From contig NZ_FOFA01000003.1 in assembly GCF_900110855.1 (NCBI RefSeq), positions 583,449-647,448 of the forward strand: a DNA stretch of 64,000 nt, read 5' to 3'. A program made the translations under genes and the position numbers. Numbering within the stretch: position 1 is the stretch's first letter; every line of letters starts with the position of its first letter. The stretch is from Microlunatus flavus (lineage in GTDB: Bacteria; Actinomycetota; Actinomycetes; Propionibacteriales; Propionibacteriaceae). Under the pieces are notes generated by a model. That model searched no databases. It was given only the letters and a program-made list of their open reading frames with translations, and had not been told where the DNA came from. Shown here piece by piece: positions 30,362-38,582 of the stretch.

Positions 30362-30786
30362 GGCGGGCGCGGCTGGTCCTCGGCGGCGTCGGCGTGGCGG
30401 TGCTGCTGTACGGGGTGTGGACACTGGCCGACGCGGTGCTGCCCGCCTCGTACGCGTGGCTCGTCGTGTGGCTGCTCGGTGCGGTCGTGCTCCACGACCT
30501 GGTGGTCGCGCCGGTCCTGGTCGGCCTGCGGTGGGTCGCGCACCGCGTCCTCGGGGCGCTTCCCCCGGCGGCGCTGGCCGTCCTGCTCGGCGCCGGCCTG
30601 CTGTGCGGGCTGCTCGTGCTCGTCGTCGCGCCGATGCTCTGGGCCCAGCACCTCGGCCCCGCCAACCCGACCGTGCTGCCGGGGGCGTACGGCCTGCGGC
30701 TGGTGGTCTCGGTCCTCGTCCTCGCCCTGGTCGGCGCGCTGCCGGCCGTCGTCGTGGTGCGCGGCGCGCGACGTCGGCGGCACTAG
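30358..30786 (+). CDS. Small membrane protein, unknown
   Basis: 142 residues, four hydrophobic helices, basic C-terminus (RGARRRRH). ATG 30358 overlaps the molybdoenzyme stop (ATGA), so it belongs to the same arm. No family recognised; it could be an extra subunit of the redox complex. Confidence 0.75.
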   Translation: MRRARLVLGGVGVAVLLYGVWTLADAVLPASYAWLVVWLLGAVVLHDLVVAPVLVGLRWVAHRVLGALPPAALAVLLGAGLLCGLLVLVVAPMLWAQHLGPANPTVLPGAYGLRLVVSVLVLALVGALPAVVVVRGARRRRH

Positions 30787-30789
30787 CCT
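30784..30789 (+). promoter_or_regulatory. -10 box of a leaderless promoter (YihY gene)
   Basis: TAGCCT ends 7 nt before GTG 30797 and overlaps the stop of the preceding gene. Confidence 0.45.
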
Positions 30790-30796
30790 TCACCCC

Positions 30797-31750
30797 GTGA
30801 GCGCGAGCCCGAGGTCGACGGCCCGCGCCCGCCCGTGGCGCGCCCGCCTGACCGGCACCCGCGGGTGGCAGGCGGCCAAGGAGACGCTGGTCGCCTGCTT
30901 CCGCTACCGCGTGACGGGGCTCGCCGCGGAGGCCGCCTTCTTCACCGTCCTGTCGCTGCCGCCGCTGATCTTCGGCCTCGCCGGCCTCATCGGCTTCGTC
31001 GCGAGCGCCTTCGACGTCGGCGAGGTGGCGAGCTTCCAGAAGCAGGTGCTCCTCGTCGCCGGCCGCGTGCTCACCACCGACGTCGTCGACGGGATCCTCG
31101 CCCCGACGCTGCAGACCGTGCTGAGCCAGGGCAGCGCGGCGGTGGTGTCGATCGGCTTCCTGGTCGCGCTGTGGTCGGGCTCCCGCGCGGTCAACGTCTT
31201 CGTCGACACCATCACGATCATGTACGGGCTCGCCGGCCGGCGCGGCTTCGTGCAACAGCGGCTGCTGTCCTTCGTCTTCTACCTCGTCCTCATGGTCATC
31301 AGCGTGGTCCTCGTGCCGCTCGTGCTCGCTGGACCGTCCCTAGTCAACCGCGTGCTGCCCGCACGCCTGGAGTTCCTGGGCGCGCTCTACTGGCCGGTCG
31401 TCCTGCTGGTCGGCGGGCTCTTCCTGGCAGGCGTCTACAACCGGTCGATCCCGCTGCGCAGCCGGTGGCGCAGCGGCCTGCCGGGCGCCGCGCTGTCGCT
31501 GCTCATCTGGGTGCTGGGCAGCGTGCTGCTGCGCGTCGTGCTCGGCGCCTCCTCCGGCTCGACCACCATCTACGGCCCGCTCTCCGCCCCGATCGCCGTC
31601 CTGATCTGGCTGTACGTGATGTCCCTCGCCGTGCTCGTGGGTGCCGCGTTCAACGCCGCCGCCGACGACGTCTGGCCGCGGCTGACCGGGATCGACCACC
31701 GCGAGGAGGACCGTGATGTCCAGAGTGCGGACACGCGTCCCGAGATCTGA
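30797..31750 (+). CDS. YihY/BrkB family membrane protein
   Basis: 317 residues. YRVTGLAAEAAFFTVLSLPP at the start of the membrane part and the later IYGPLSAPIAVLIWLYVMS and GAAFNAA motifs are the YihY (formerly ribonuclease BN) signature; six membrane segments. Function unproven in bacteria. GTG 30797 follows a -10 box at 7 nt. It lies immediately after the molybdoenzyme arm and may have an independent promoter. Confidence 0.88.
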   Translation: MSASPRSTARARPWRARLTGTRGWQAAKETLVACFRYRVTGLAAEAAFFTVLSLPPLIFGLAGLIGFVASAFDVGEVASFQKQVLLVAGRVLTTDVVDGILAPTLQTVLSQGSAAVVSIGFLVALWSGSRAVNVFVDTITIMYGLAGRRGFVQQRLLSFVFYLVLMVISVVLVPLVLAGPSLVNRVLPARLEFLGALYWPVVLLVGGLFLAGVYNRSIPLRSRWRSGLPGAALSLLIWVLGSVLLRVVLGASSGSTTIYGPLSAPIAVLIWLYVMSLAVLVGAAFNAAADDVWPRLTGIDHREEDRDVQSADTRPEI

Positions 31751-31992
31751 GATTCAGATTTGATCGACGGCAGCGCGCGCCGGATCGTGTGAGGGTGCGT
31801 GCCGACCGAGGGACCAGCCAGCCGCTGGTCCCTGCCGGCTTGACCCGGCGTCGGGTCGTGGACCTCGGCCGCACCGGTTCGATGATGTGTCGGCCGTGGA
31901 TGACGCCCGGGCACTGACGCCCCGCTCGACCACCCGACCCCCCTTCCCCGACGTCCGGCGCGACGCCGCGGGCTGCAGTGAAGAAGGAACCG
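31746..31992 (+). promoter_or_regulatory. Leader/intergenic region upstream of the sulfate assimilation operon
   Basis: 243 nt without a gene. Hairpins are seen at 31746-31758 (TCTGA-GAT-TCAGA, followed by TTT, a weak terminator for YihY), at 31810-31832 (perfect 8-bp stem GGGACCAG/CTGGTCCC) and at about 31842-31857 (GACCCG-GCGT-CGGGTC). The Shine-Dalgarno AAGAAGG precedes ATG 31993. I looked for SAM-I, SAM-IV and SAH riboswitch cores and did not find them. A regulated promoter for cysteine or sulfur control is expected here but could not be pinned down. Confidence 0.35.
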
Positions 31993-33684
31993 ATGACCGG
32001 CGAGAACCCCACCCCGACCGTCACGCGTACACCCCGCCCGCGCAAGCCCCGCGGCGAGGGCCAGTGGGCGCTCGGCTACCGGGAGCCGCTGAACCCGAAC
32101 GAGCAGTCCAAGAAGGACGACAACCCGCTCAACGTCCGGGCGCGCATCGAGAACATCTACGCCCACGGCGGCTTCGCCTCGATCGACCCGGGCGACCTGC
32201 GCGGACGGTTCCGCTGGTACGGCCTCTACACCCAGCGCAAGCCCGGCATCGACGGCGGCAAGACCGCCACGCTCGAGCCGCACGAGCTCGACGACGAGTA
32301 CTTCATGCTCCGCGTCCGCATCGACGGCGGCGCACTGACCAGTGAGCAGCTGCGCGTCATCGGCCAGATCTCGGTGGACTTCGCCCGCGGGACCGCCGAC
32401 ATCACCGACCGCCAGAACGTCCAGCTGCACTGGATCCGCATCGAGGACGTCCCCGAGATCTGGCGTCGCCTCGAGGCGGTCGGCCTCGACACGACCGAGG
32501 CCTGCGGCGACTGCCCGCGCGTCGTCCTCGGCTCGCCGGTGGCCGGCATCGCCGCCGACGAGATCATCGACCCGACGCCCGCGATCCGCGAGATCCGCGA
32601 CCGCTTCATCGGCGACCCGCAGTACGCGAACCTGCCGCGCAAGTTCAAGACCGCGATCACCGGCCACCCGCTGCAGGACGTGGTGCCGGAGATCAACGAC
32701 ATCGCCTTCGTCGGCGTCGAGCACCCCGAGCACGGGCCGGGCTTCGACGTCTGGGTCGGCGGGGGCCTGTCGACGAACCCGATGCTGGCGCAGCGCCTCG
32801 GCGCCTGGGTTCCCCGCGAGGAGGTCGCCGAGGTGTGGGCCGGCGTGTGCGGCGTGTTCCGCGACTACGGCTACCGCCGCCTGCGCACGCGCGCCCGCAT
32901 CAAGTTCCTCGTCGCCGACTGGGGTCCGGAGAAGTTCCGCGAGGTGCTCGAGAACGAGTACCTGCACCGCCCCATGCTCGACGGCCCGGCGCCCGCCACG
33001 CCCGAGCGGCCCGGGGACCACGTCGGCGTCAACGAGCAGAAGGACGGCACGTTCTTCGTCGGGCTGGCCGCGAAGGCCGGCCGGGTCGACGGCGCCCGCC
33101 TGGTGGCCCTGGCCGACCTCGCCGAGGCGCACGGCTCGTCGCGGCTGCGGACGACGCCGATGCAGAAGATCCTCGTGCTCGACGTCGCGGCCGACCAGGT
33201 CGACTCCCTCGTCGCCGGCGCCGAGGCGCTGGACCTGTCCGCCCGCCCCGACGCCTGGCGGCGCTCGGTCATGGCGTGCACGGGCATCGAGTTCTGCAAG
33301 CTGGCGATCGTCGAGACCAAGGCTCAGGCCGCGCGCCTCGTCGACGAGCTCGACAGCCGCCTCGGGGCGATGGAGTCGCCCATCACCGTGCACCTGAACG
33401 GCTGCCCCAACTCCTGCGCCCGCATCCAGACCGCCGACATCGGGCTCAAGGGCCAGCTGGTCCCCGGGCCCGCCGGCGACCAGGTCGAGGGCTTCCAGGT
33501 CCACCTGGGCGGCGGCCTCGGCATGGACGCCGGGTTCGGCCGCAAGCTGCGCGGCCACAAGGTCACCGCGGCCGAGCTGCCCGACTACGTCGAGCGCCTC
33601 GCGAAGTCCTTCACCGCCGAGCGCCACGAGGGCGAGCGGTTCGCGCAGTGGGTCGCGCGCGCGGACGAGTCGGTGCTGGTGTGA
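31993..33684 (+). CDS. sir: Ferredoxin-dependent assimilatory sulfite reductase (SirA/NirA type)
   Basis: 563 residues. Two ferredoxin-like half domains and two siroheme/4Fe-4S repeats. The cluster Cys are in ACTGIEFC and NGCPNSCAR (about residues 430-475). TDRQNVQLHWI and RTTPMQK are further family motifs. Reduces sulfite to sulfide with six electrons from ferredoxin, in the cytoplasm. A Tyr in FRWYGLYTQR and a Cys in EACGDCPR sit where mycobacterial NirA has its crosslink. ATG 31993 is chosen for the AAGAAGG site; GTG 31978 is alternative. First gene of the sulfur operon. Confidence 0.94.
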   Translation: MTGENPTPTVTRTPRPRKPRGEGQWALGYREPLNPNEQSKKDDNPLNVRARIENIYAHGGFASIDPGDLRGRFRWYGLYTQRKPGIDGGKTATLEPHELDDEYFMLRVRIDGGALTSEQLRVIGQISVDFARGTADITDRQNVQLHWIRIEDVPEIWRRLEAVGLDTTEACGDCPRVVLGSPVAGIAADEIIDPTPAIREIRDRFIGDPQYANLPRKFKTAITGHPLQDVVPEINDIAFVGVEHPEHGPGFDVWVGGGLSTNPMLAQRLGAWVPREEVAEVWAGVCGVFRDYGYRRLRTRARIKFLVADWGPEKFREVLENEYLHRPMLDGPAPATPERPGDHVGVNEQKDGTFFVGLAAKAGRVDGARLVALADLAEAHGSSRLRTTPMQKILVLDVAADQVDSLVAGAEALDLSARPDAWRRSVMACTGIEFCKLAIVETKAQAARLVDELDSRLGAMESPITVHLNGCPNSCARIQTADIGLKGQLVPGPAGDQVEGFQVHLGGGLGMDAGFGRKLRGHKVTAAELPDYVERLAKSFTAERHEGERFAQWVARADESVLV

Positions 33685-33869
33685 GCGACTCCACCCCGGT
33701 ACCGCACGCCCCCCGCGCCGAGCGGCAGTCGATCAACTACTGCCCGTACTGCTCGGAGGAGACGCTCTTCCCGCTCGAGGGCGGCGGCTGGGAATGCCGC
33801 TCGTGCCGCCGGGCGTTCGCCGTGACGTTCAAGGGGCTCGTCGCCCCTGGTCACGGAGGTGTTGCATGA
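33681..33869 (+). CDS. Small zinc-ribbon protein in the sulfur operon
   Basis: 62 residues. One zinc ribbon: CPYC at residues 21-24 and CRSC at 39-42. GTG 33681 overlaps the sulfite reductase stop, and its own stop overlaps the cysH ATG, so it is translated within the operon and is likely real despite its size. Role unknown; it could be a metallochaperone or regulator of the pathway. Confidence 0.8.
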   Translation: MSDSTPVPHAPRAERQSINYCPYCSEETLFPLEGGGWECRSCRRAFAVTFKGLVAPGHGGVA

Positions 33870-34555
33870 GCACGATGCTCGACCTGTCCGACCTGGCCGC
33901 GGAGGCCAGCCGCGAGCTCGAGGACGCCACGGCGCTCGAGATCATGGCGTGGGCCCACGAGCAGTTCGGCCGCGAGCTCGTCGTCACGTCGTCGCTGGCG
34001 GACACCGTGATGATCAGCCTCGCCGAGCGCGTGGCGCCCGGCATCGACGTGGTCTTCCTCGACACCGGCTACCACTTCGTCGAGACGATCGGCACGCGTG
34101 ACGCCGTCAAGCTCGTCCACGACGTCAACCTCATCAGCGTCACCCCGGAGCTCAGCGTCGCCGAGCAGGACGCGGCGTACGGCAAGGACCTGTTCCGGAC
34201 CAACCCGGACGCGTGCTGCGGCATGCGCAAGGTCGCGCCGCTCGGCCGGGCGCTGGAACCGTACGCGGCCTGGGCCTCGGGCGTGCGCCGCGCCGACTCC
34301 CCCGCCCGCGCGAACACCCCCGTCGTGGCCTGGGACGCGCGCCGCCACCTGGTCAAGGTCTCCCCCATCGCCCGCTGGACGGACGAGGACGTGACGGCCT
34401 ACGTCGAGGAGAACTCGCTGATGCTCAACCCGCTGCTCGAGGACGGCTACCCGTCCATCGGCTGCGAGCCGTGCACCGTGCGCGCCACCGGTTCCGACGC
34501 ACGCGCCGGGCGCTGGGCCGGGCTGGGCAAGACCGAGTGCGGGATCCACCTGTGA
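33866..34555 (+). CDS. cysH: Phosphoadenylyl/adenylyl-sulfate reductase, 4Fe-4S type
   Basis: 229 residues. PP-loop-type fold with VVTSSLADTVM and the C-terminal KTECGIHL containing the catalytic Cys. The pairs CC (DACCGMRK) and CxxC (IGCEPCT) bind a 4Fe-4S cluster, the mark of APS reductases, so adenylyl sulfate is the probable substrate. Makes sulfite for the reductase upstream. ATG 33866 overlaps the zinc-ribbon stop. Confidence 0.94.
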   Translation: MSTMLDLSDLAAEASRELEDATALEIMAWAHEQFGRELVVTSSLADTVMISLAERVAPGIDVVFLDTGYHFVETIGTRDAVKLVHDVNLISVTPELSVAEQDAAYGKDLFRTNPDACCGMRKVAPLGRALEPYAAWASGVRRADSPARANTPVVAWDARRHLVKVSPIARWTDEDVTAYVEENSLMLNPLLEDGYPSIGCEPCTVRATGSDARAGRWAGLGKTECGIHL

Positions 34556-35106
34556 TGGGTGGCACTGTGTGGTTCACCGGTCTCCCCAGCGCCGGCAAGT
34601 CCACCGTCTCCCACGCGCTCGCCGAGCGGCTGCGGGCCGAGGGCGTCGACGTGGAGGTGCTCGACGGCGACGAGGTGCGCCCGCACCTGTCCGCCGGGCT
34701 CGGGTTCACCCGCGCCGACCGCGACGTGAACGTGCGCCGCATCGGCTGGGTCGCCCGCCTGCTCGCCTCCCACGGCACCGTCGTGCTCGTGCCCGTCATC
34801 GCGCCGTACGCCGAGGCCCGCCAGGCCGTCCGTGACGACCACGCCGCGCACGGCGTGGCCTTCGGCGAGGTGTTCGTGTCGACCTCGCTCGAGGTCGCCG
34901 AGCAGCGCGACGTCAAGGGGCTCTACGCCCGGGCCCGCCGCGGCGAGATCAGCGGCATGACCGGCGTCGACGACCCGTACGAGCAGCCCGCCACGGCGGA
35001 GCTCGAGCTCGACACCGCCGCGCTCGACCTCGGCACCTCGGTGGACCGGGCGTACGCGCTGCTCCACCAGATCCTCGCCCGTCCCCTCGAGAGGACCTCC
35101 GCGTGA
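34555..35106 (+). CDS. cysC: Adenylylsulfate kinase
   Basis: 183 residues. Walker A GLPSAGKST; LDGDEVRPHLSAGLGFTRADR is in the APS-binding region (quoted in part: VRPHLS, GLGFTRADR); GMTGVDDPYE matches the family. Makes PAPS from APS. Presence beside an APS-type reductase suggests PAPS is used for sulfation or as a store rather than being required for reduction. Its ATG shares one base with the cysH stop. Confidence 0.93.
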   Translation: MGGTVWFTGLPSAGKSTVSHALAERLRAEGVDVEVLDGDEVRPHLSAGLGFTRADRDVNVRRIGWVARLLASHGTVVLVPVIAPYAEARQAVRDDHAAHGVAFGEVFVSTSLEVAEQRDVKGLYARARRGEISGMTGVDDPYEQPATAELELDTAALDLGTSVDRAYALLHQILARPLERTSA

Positions 35107-36023
35107 CCCCCACCACCGGTCGGGCCCTGCGCCCGCTGAGCGAGCTCCAGGCCCTGGAGTCGGAGTCGATCCACATCTTCCGCGAGGTGGCGGCGACCTT
35201 CCGCCGCCCGGTGATGCTCTTCTCCGGCGGCAAGGACTCGGTCGTCATGCTGCACCTGGCGGCGAAGGCCTTCTGGCCGGCGCCGGTGCCGTTCGAGCTG
35301 CTGCACGTCGACACGGGCCACAACTTCCCCGAGGTCCTGACCTACCGCGACCAGGCGAGCGCCTTCTACGGCGCCGACGTCAAGGTCGCGTCGGTGCAGG
35401 ACTACATCGACGACGGCCGCCTGCGCGAGCGTCCCGACGGCCAGCGCAACCCGCTGCAGACCGTCCCGCTGCTCGACGCCATCACCGCGGGCCGGCACGA
35501 CGCGGTCTTCGGCGGCGGCCGCCGCGACGAGGAGCGCGCCCGGGCCAAGGAGCGCATCTTCAGCCTGCGCGACGAGTTCGGCCAGTGGGACCCGCGCAAC
35601 CAGCGCCCCGAGCTCTGGTCGCTCTACAACGGCCGGCACCTGCCCGGCGAGCACGTCCGCGTCTTCCCGCTGTCGAACTGGACCGAGCTCGACGTCTGGG
35701 ACTACATCGAGGCGGAGAAGATCGCGCTGCCGTCGATCTACTACGCCCACGAGCGCGAGGTCGCCCTGCGCGACGGGATGTGGGTGGCGATCACGCCGGT
35801 CACGCCGGTCAAGGAGGGCGAGGAGACCAGCGTCCGCTCGGTGCGCTACCGCACCGTCGGGGACATGTCGTGCACCGCCGCCGTGCTGTCCGACGCGACG
35901 ACCGTCGCCGACGTGATCACCGAGGTCGGGCTGAGCTCGCTCACCGAGCGCGGCGCCACCCGCGCCGACGACCGGCTGAGCGAGGCCGCCATGGAAGACC
36001 GCAAGCGGGAGGGCTACTTCTGA
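35103..36023 (+). CDS. cysD: Sulfate adenylyltransferase subunit 2
   Basis: 306 residues. ATP pyrophosphatase motif FSGGKDSVVML, HVDTGHNFPEV, and the GGRRDEERARAKER region identify CysD, the catalytic subunit that makes APS from sulfate and ATP. GTG 35103 overlaps the cysC stop. Length is normal for the family. Confidence 0.96.
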   Translation: MTPTTGRALRPLSELQALESESIHIFREVAATFRRPVMLFSGGKDSVVMLHLAAKAFWPAPVPFELLHVDTGHNFPEVLTYRDQASAFYGADVKVASVQDYIDDGRLRERPDGQRNPLQTVPLLDAITAGRHDAVFGGGRRDEERARAKERIFSLRDEFGQWDPRNQRPELWSLYNGRHLPGEHVRVFPLSNWTELDVWDYIEAEKIALPSIYYAHEREVALRDGMWVAITPVTPVKEGEETSVRSVRYRTVGDMSCTAAVLSDATTVADVITEVGLSSLTERGATRADDRLSEAAMEDRKREGYF

Positions 36024-37390
36024 TGCCGACTCTTCAGGCCGAGCGCGAGGCCGCGCTGCAGGGCCGCCGTACGCTGCTCCGGCTCGCCACGGCGGGCTCG
36101 GTGGACGACGGCAAGTCGACCCTGGTCGGGCGGCTGCTCTTCGACACGAACTCGGTGCTCACCGACACCCTCGACTCGATCGAGACGGCCAGCCGCCGCA
36201 AGGGGCTCGACCACGCCGACCTGGCGCTGCTGACCGACGGCCTGCGCGCCGAGCGCGAGCAGGGCATCACGATCGACGTCGCCTACCGCTACTTCGCGAC
36301 GGCGGGGCGCAAGTTCGTCCTGGCCGACTGCCCGGGGCACGTGCAGTACACGCGCAACACCGTGACCGGCGCCTCCACGGCGCACGTGATCGTGCTGCTC
36401 GTCGACGCGCGCAAGGGCGTCGTCGAGCAGACCCGGCGCCACCTGGCCGTGGCCGCCCTGCTGCGCGTCCCGCACGTCGTCCTCGCGGTCAACAAGATCG
36501 ACCTCGTCGACTACTCCGAGGACGTCTTCACGTCCATCGCGACCGACTTCGCCCTGCTGGCCCGCAGCCTCGGCGTGGCCGACAGCCACGCCATCCCGGT
36601 GTCGGCGCTCGAGGGCGACAACATCGTGACCCGCTCGTCGCGGATGGCCTGGTACGACGGGCCGACCGTGCTCGGCTACCTCGAGGGCGTCGACGACACC
36701 TCGCTCGAGGTCGGCGAGGACTTCCGCTTCCCCGTCCAGAACGTCGTCCGCCCGCAGTCGGCCGGCCTCGCGCCCTGGGCCGCCTCGGCGCCCACGGTCG
36801 ACGGCGACTACCGCGGCTACGCCGGCAAGGTCGCCTCCGGGCGCATCACGGTCGGTGAGGAGGTCGTCGTGCTGCCGGGCGGCGGTCACGCGAAGGTCGA
36901 GGCGGTGGACACCCCCGACGGGCCGCTCGACCTCGCCGTCGCCGGGCAATCGGTCGTCCTCCGGCTCGACCGCGACCTCGACGTCTCGCGGGGCGCCGTG
37001 CTCGCCTCGGTCGAGGCGCCGCCCGCTCCCACCCGCGACCTGGCCGGCACCGTCTGCTGGCTCGCGGAGCGGACCCTCGCCCCCGGCAGCCGGGTGCTCG
37101 TGCAGCACGGCACCTCGCTCACCAAGGCGATCGTCAAGCGGGTCGAGGGCGTCCTCGACCTCGACTTCGAGTCCGGGTCGGTCCCGACCTGGGTGCCGGC
37201 GGAGTCGCTCGGTCTCAACGACATCGGCCGCGTCCGGCTCTCGCTGGCCGCGCCGCTGCCCGTCGACCCCTACAAGGAGCACCGCGGGACCGGCTCGTTC
37301 GTCCTCGTCGACGAGACGGACGGCTGGACCCTCGCCGCCGGCATGGCCGGCCCCACGAGCCTGCGTACCGAAGGATTGGTGACCCCATGA
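36023..37390 (+). CDS. cysN: Sulfate adenylyltransferase subunit 1 (GTPase)
   Basis: 455 residues. EF-Tu-like GTPase: G1 GSVDDGKST, G3 DCPGH, G4 NKID; then two beta-barrel domains. Couples GTP hydrolysis to APS synthesis by CysD. No fused APS kinase domain, consistent with a separate cysC. ATG 36023 shares a base with the cysD stop. Confidence 0.96.
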   Translation: MPTLQAEREAALQGRRTLLRLATAGSVDDGKSTLVGRLLFDTNSVLTDTLDSIETASRRKGLDHADLALLTDGLRAEREQGITIDVAYRYFATAGRKFVLADCPGHVQYTRNTVTGASTAHVIVLLVDARKGVVEQTRRHLAVAALLRVPHVVLAVNKIDLVDYSEDVFTSIATDFALLARSLGVADSHAIPVSALEGDNIVTRSSRMAWYDGPTVLGYLEGVDDTSLEVGEDFRFPVQNVVRPQSAGLAPWAASAPTVDGDYRGYAGKVASGRITVGEEVVVLPGGGHAKVEAVDTPDGPLDLAVAGQSVVLRLDRDLDVSRGAVLASVEAPPAPTRDLAGTVCWLAERTLAPGSRVLVQHGTSLTKAIVKRVEGVLDLDFESGSVPTWVPAESLGLNDIGRVRLSLAAPLPVDPYKEHRGTGSFVLVDETDGWTLAAGMAGPTSLRTEGLVTP

Positions 37391-38268
37391 CCGCTCCCAC
37401 GCTCGTCCTGCTCGGACCGGGCAGCCACGACCCCCGCACGCCGGAGATCAGCCGGCAGATCAGCAAGGGGCTGCGCGCGCTGCGCCCCAACCTCGACGTG
37501 CACGCCGCCTACCTGGACGTGACCGGCCCGACCGCGCACGACGTCGTGGGCCGGCTCGCCGCCGACGGCGTCGAGGAGGTCGTGCTCGTCCCGCTGCTGC
37601 TCTCGGACGCCTTCGGCACCGAGGAGGAGGTGCCCGGCCTCGTCGCGGAGCTCAACGCCGCCCACGAGGGCGTGCGCGTCGGCGCCTCCCGACCGATCGG
37701 TCCCGAGGCCCAGCTGCTGTCCGTCGTCGACCGGCGGCTGCGCGACGCGCTGCGCGCCCGCCACGTCGCCGAGCTCGACGGCCTGGTCTTCGCCGCCGCC
37801 GGCAGCGTCGACGTCCGCAGCAACGCGATCATCGCGCGCCGCGCGCGTCAGTGGGCCACGCACCACCGACTGCCCTGCGTCACCGCGTACGCGACCGGGT
37901 CGGGCCCGAGCACGGCCGAGGCCGTGCGCACGCTGCGCGCGCAGGGGCGGCGCCACGTCGCCGTCGGCAGCTGGTACCTCTCGCCCGGCCTGGTCTGGAC
38001 CGCCGAGGCCGAGGCCGCGCTCGAGGCGGGCGCCACCGCCGTGTCCGCGCCGATGGGCGGCGAGCCGGAGATCATCGAGGTGGCGCTGACGCGCTACGTC
38101 GTGGCGGCCATGGAGCTCGTGGACGTCGACACGCCGGTCCCCTACGAGGCCGCGGCCTTCGACGAGGGCTCCTACGAGCCCGCGCCGTACGACGACACCT
38201 TCGACGACGAGGCCGTCGACGAGCTCGAGGAGCTCCCGGCCCGGCACCTCTCGGTCGTCAGCGCCTGA
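37387..38268 (+). CDS. CbiX/SirB-type sirohydrochlorin chelatase-like protein, active-site His missing
   Basis: 293 residues, two CbiX-like halves (about 5-120 and 135-245) and an acidic, Tyr/Pro-containing tail. Located where mycobacteria carry a chelatase next to nirA and cysH; the expected job is inserting iron to make siroheme for the sulfite reductase. The usual N-terminal AHGSRDP-like motif reads GPGSHDP, and the usual LLLSxxYHxRxDxP reads LLLSDAFGTEEEVP, so both metal-site histidines are replaced. It may be inactive, use other residues, or have another role. ATG overlaps the cysN stop. Last gene of the operon. Confidence 0.83.
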   Translation: MTAPTLVLLGPGSHDPRTPEISRQISKGLRALRPNLDVHAAYLDVTGPTAHDVVGRLAADGVEEVVLVPLLLSDAFGTEEEVPGLVAELNAAHEGVRVGASRPIGPEAQLLSVVDRRLRDALRARHVAELDGLVFAAAGSVDVRSNAIIARRARQWATHHRLPCVTAYATGSGPSTAEAVRTLRAQGRRHVAVGSWYLSPGLVWTAEAEAALEAGATAVSAPMGGEPEIIEVALTRYVVAAMELVDVDTPVPYEAAAFDEGSYEPAPYDDTFDDEAVDELEELPARHLSVVSA

Positions 38269-38300
38269 GCGCAGCGCTCGGCAGGCGCGGCACAGACACG

Positions 38301-38334
38301 AGTGCCCCGGCCCCCTGAGGGGGTCCGGGGCACT
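38301..38334 (+). terminator. Terminator of the sulfate assimilation operon
   Basis: Stem of 15 bp (arm AGTGCCCCGGCCCCC at 38301-38315; arm 38319-38334) with a 3-nt loop and one bulged T, 32 nt after the last stop. Very stable; no T-run. Confidence 0.75.
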
Positions 38335-38356
38335 GCCGTGCCCGGGTGCTGCGCGC

Positions 38357-38581
38357 TCAGCCCTGGGCGCCGGCGGCCGGGCCGCTCAGCTCCGCCTCCG
38401 GGTCCGACTTCTCGTCGAGCACGTCGTCCAACGCCTCCCGGACCGCCTGGCGGGTGGCCAGGCGGACCGACGCGGCCTGCTGGAGCTCAGCCGTGTCGGC
38501 GTCGGCGAGGCGCTTGCGCTCGGTCCGCTCGGCCTCGAGAGCCTGGTCGCGGGCGTAGGTGATGCGTTCGAAGATGTCCAC
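38357..38581 (-). CDS. Small helical protein, unknown
   Basis: 74 residues, highly charged, almost all predicted helix with possible coiled coil (residues 8-55: Ala/Arg/Glu-rich heptads). No family recognised. It follows the DUF-like membrane protein gene by one base, so the two are probably co-transcribed. Confidence 0.6.
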   Translation of the reverse strand: MDIFERITYARDQALEAERTERKRLADADTAELQQAASVRLATRQAVREALDDVLDEKSDPEAELSGPAAGAQG

Positions 38582-38582
38582 G

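Noticed and set aside
31751..31992. SAM-I, SAM-IV or SAH riboswitch upstream of the sulfur operon
   Set aside because: Hairpins exist but the conserved cores and pseudoknot sequences of these classes are not present.
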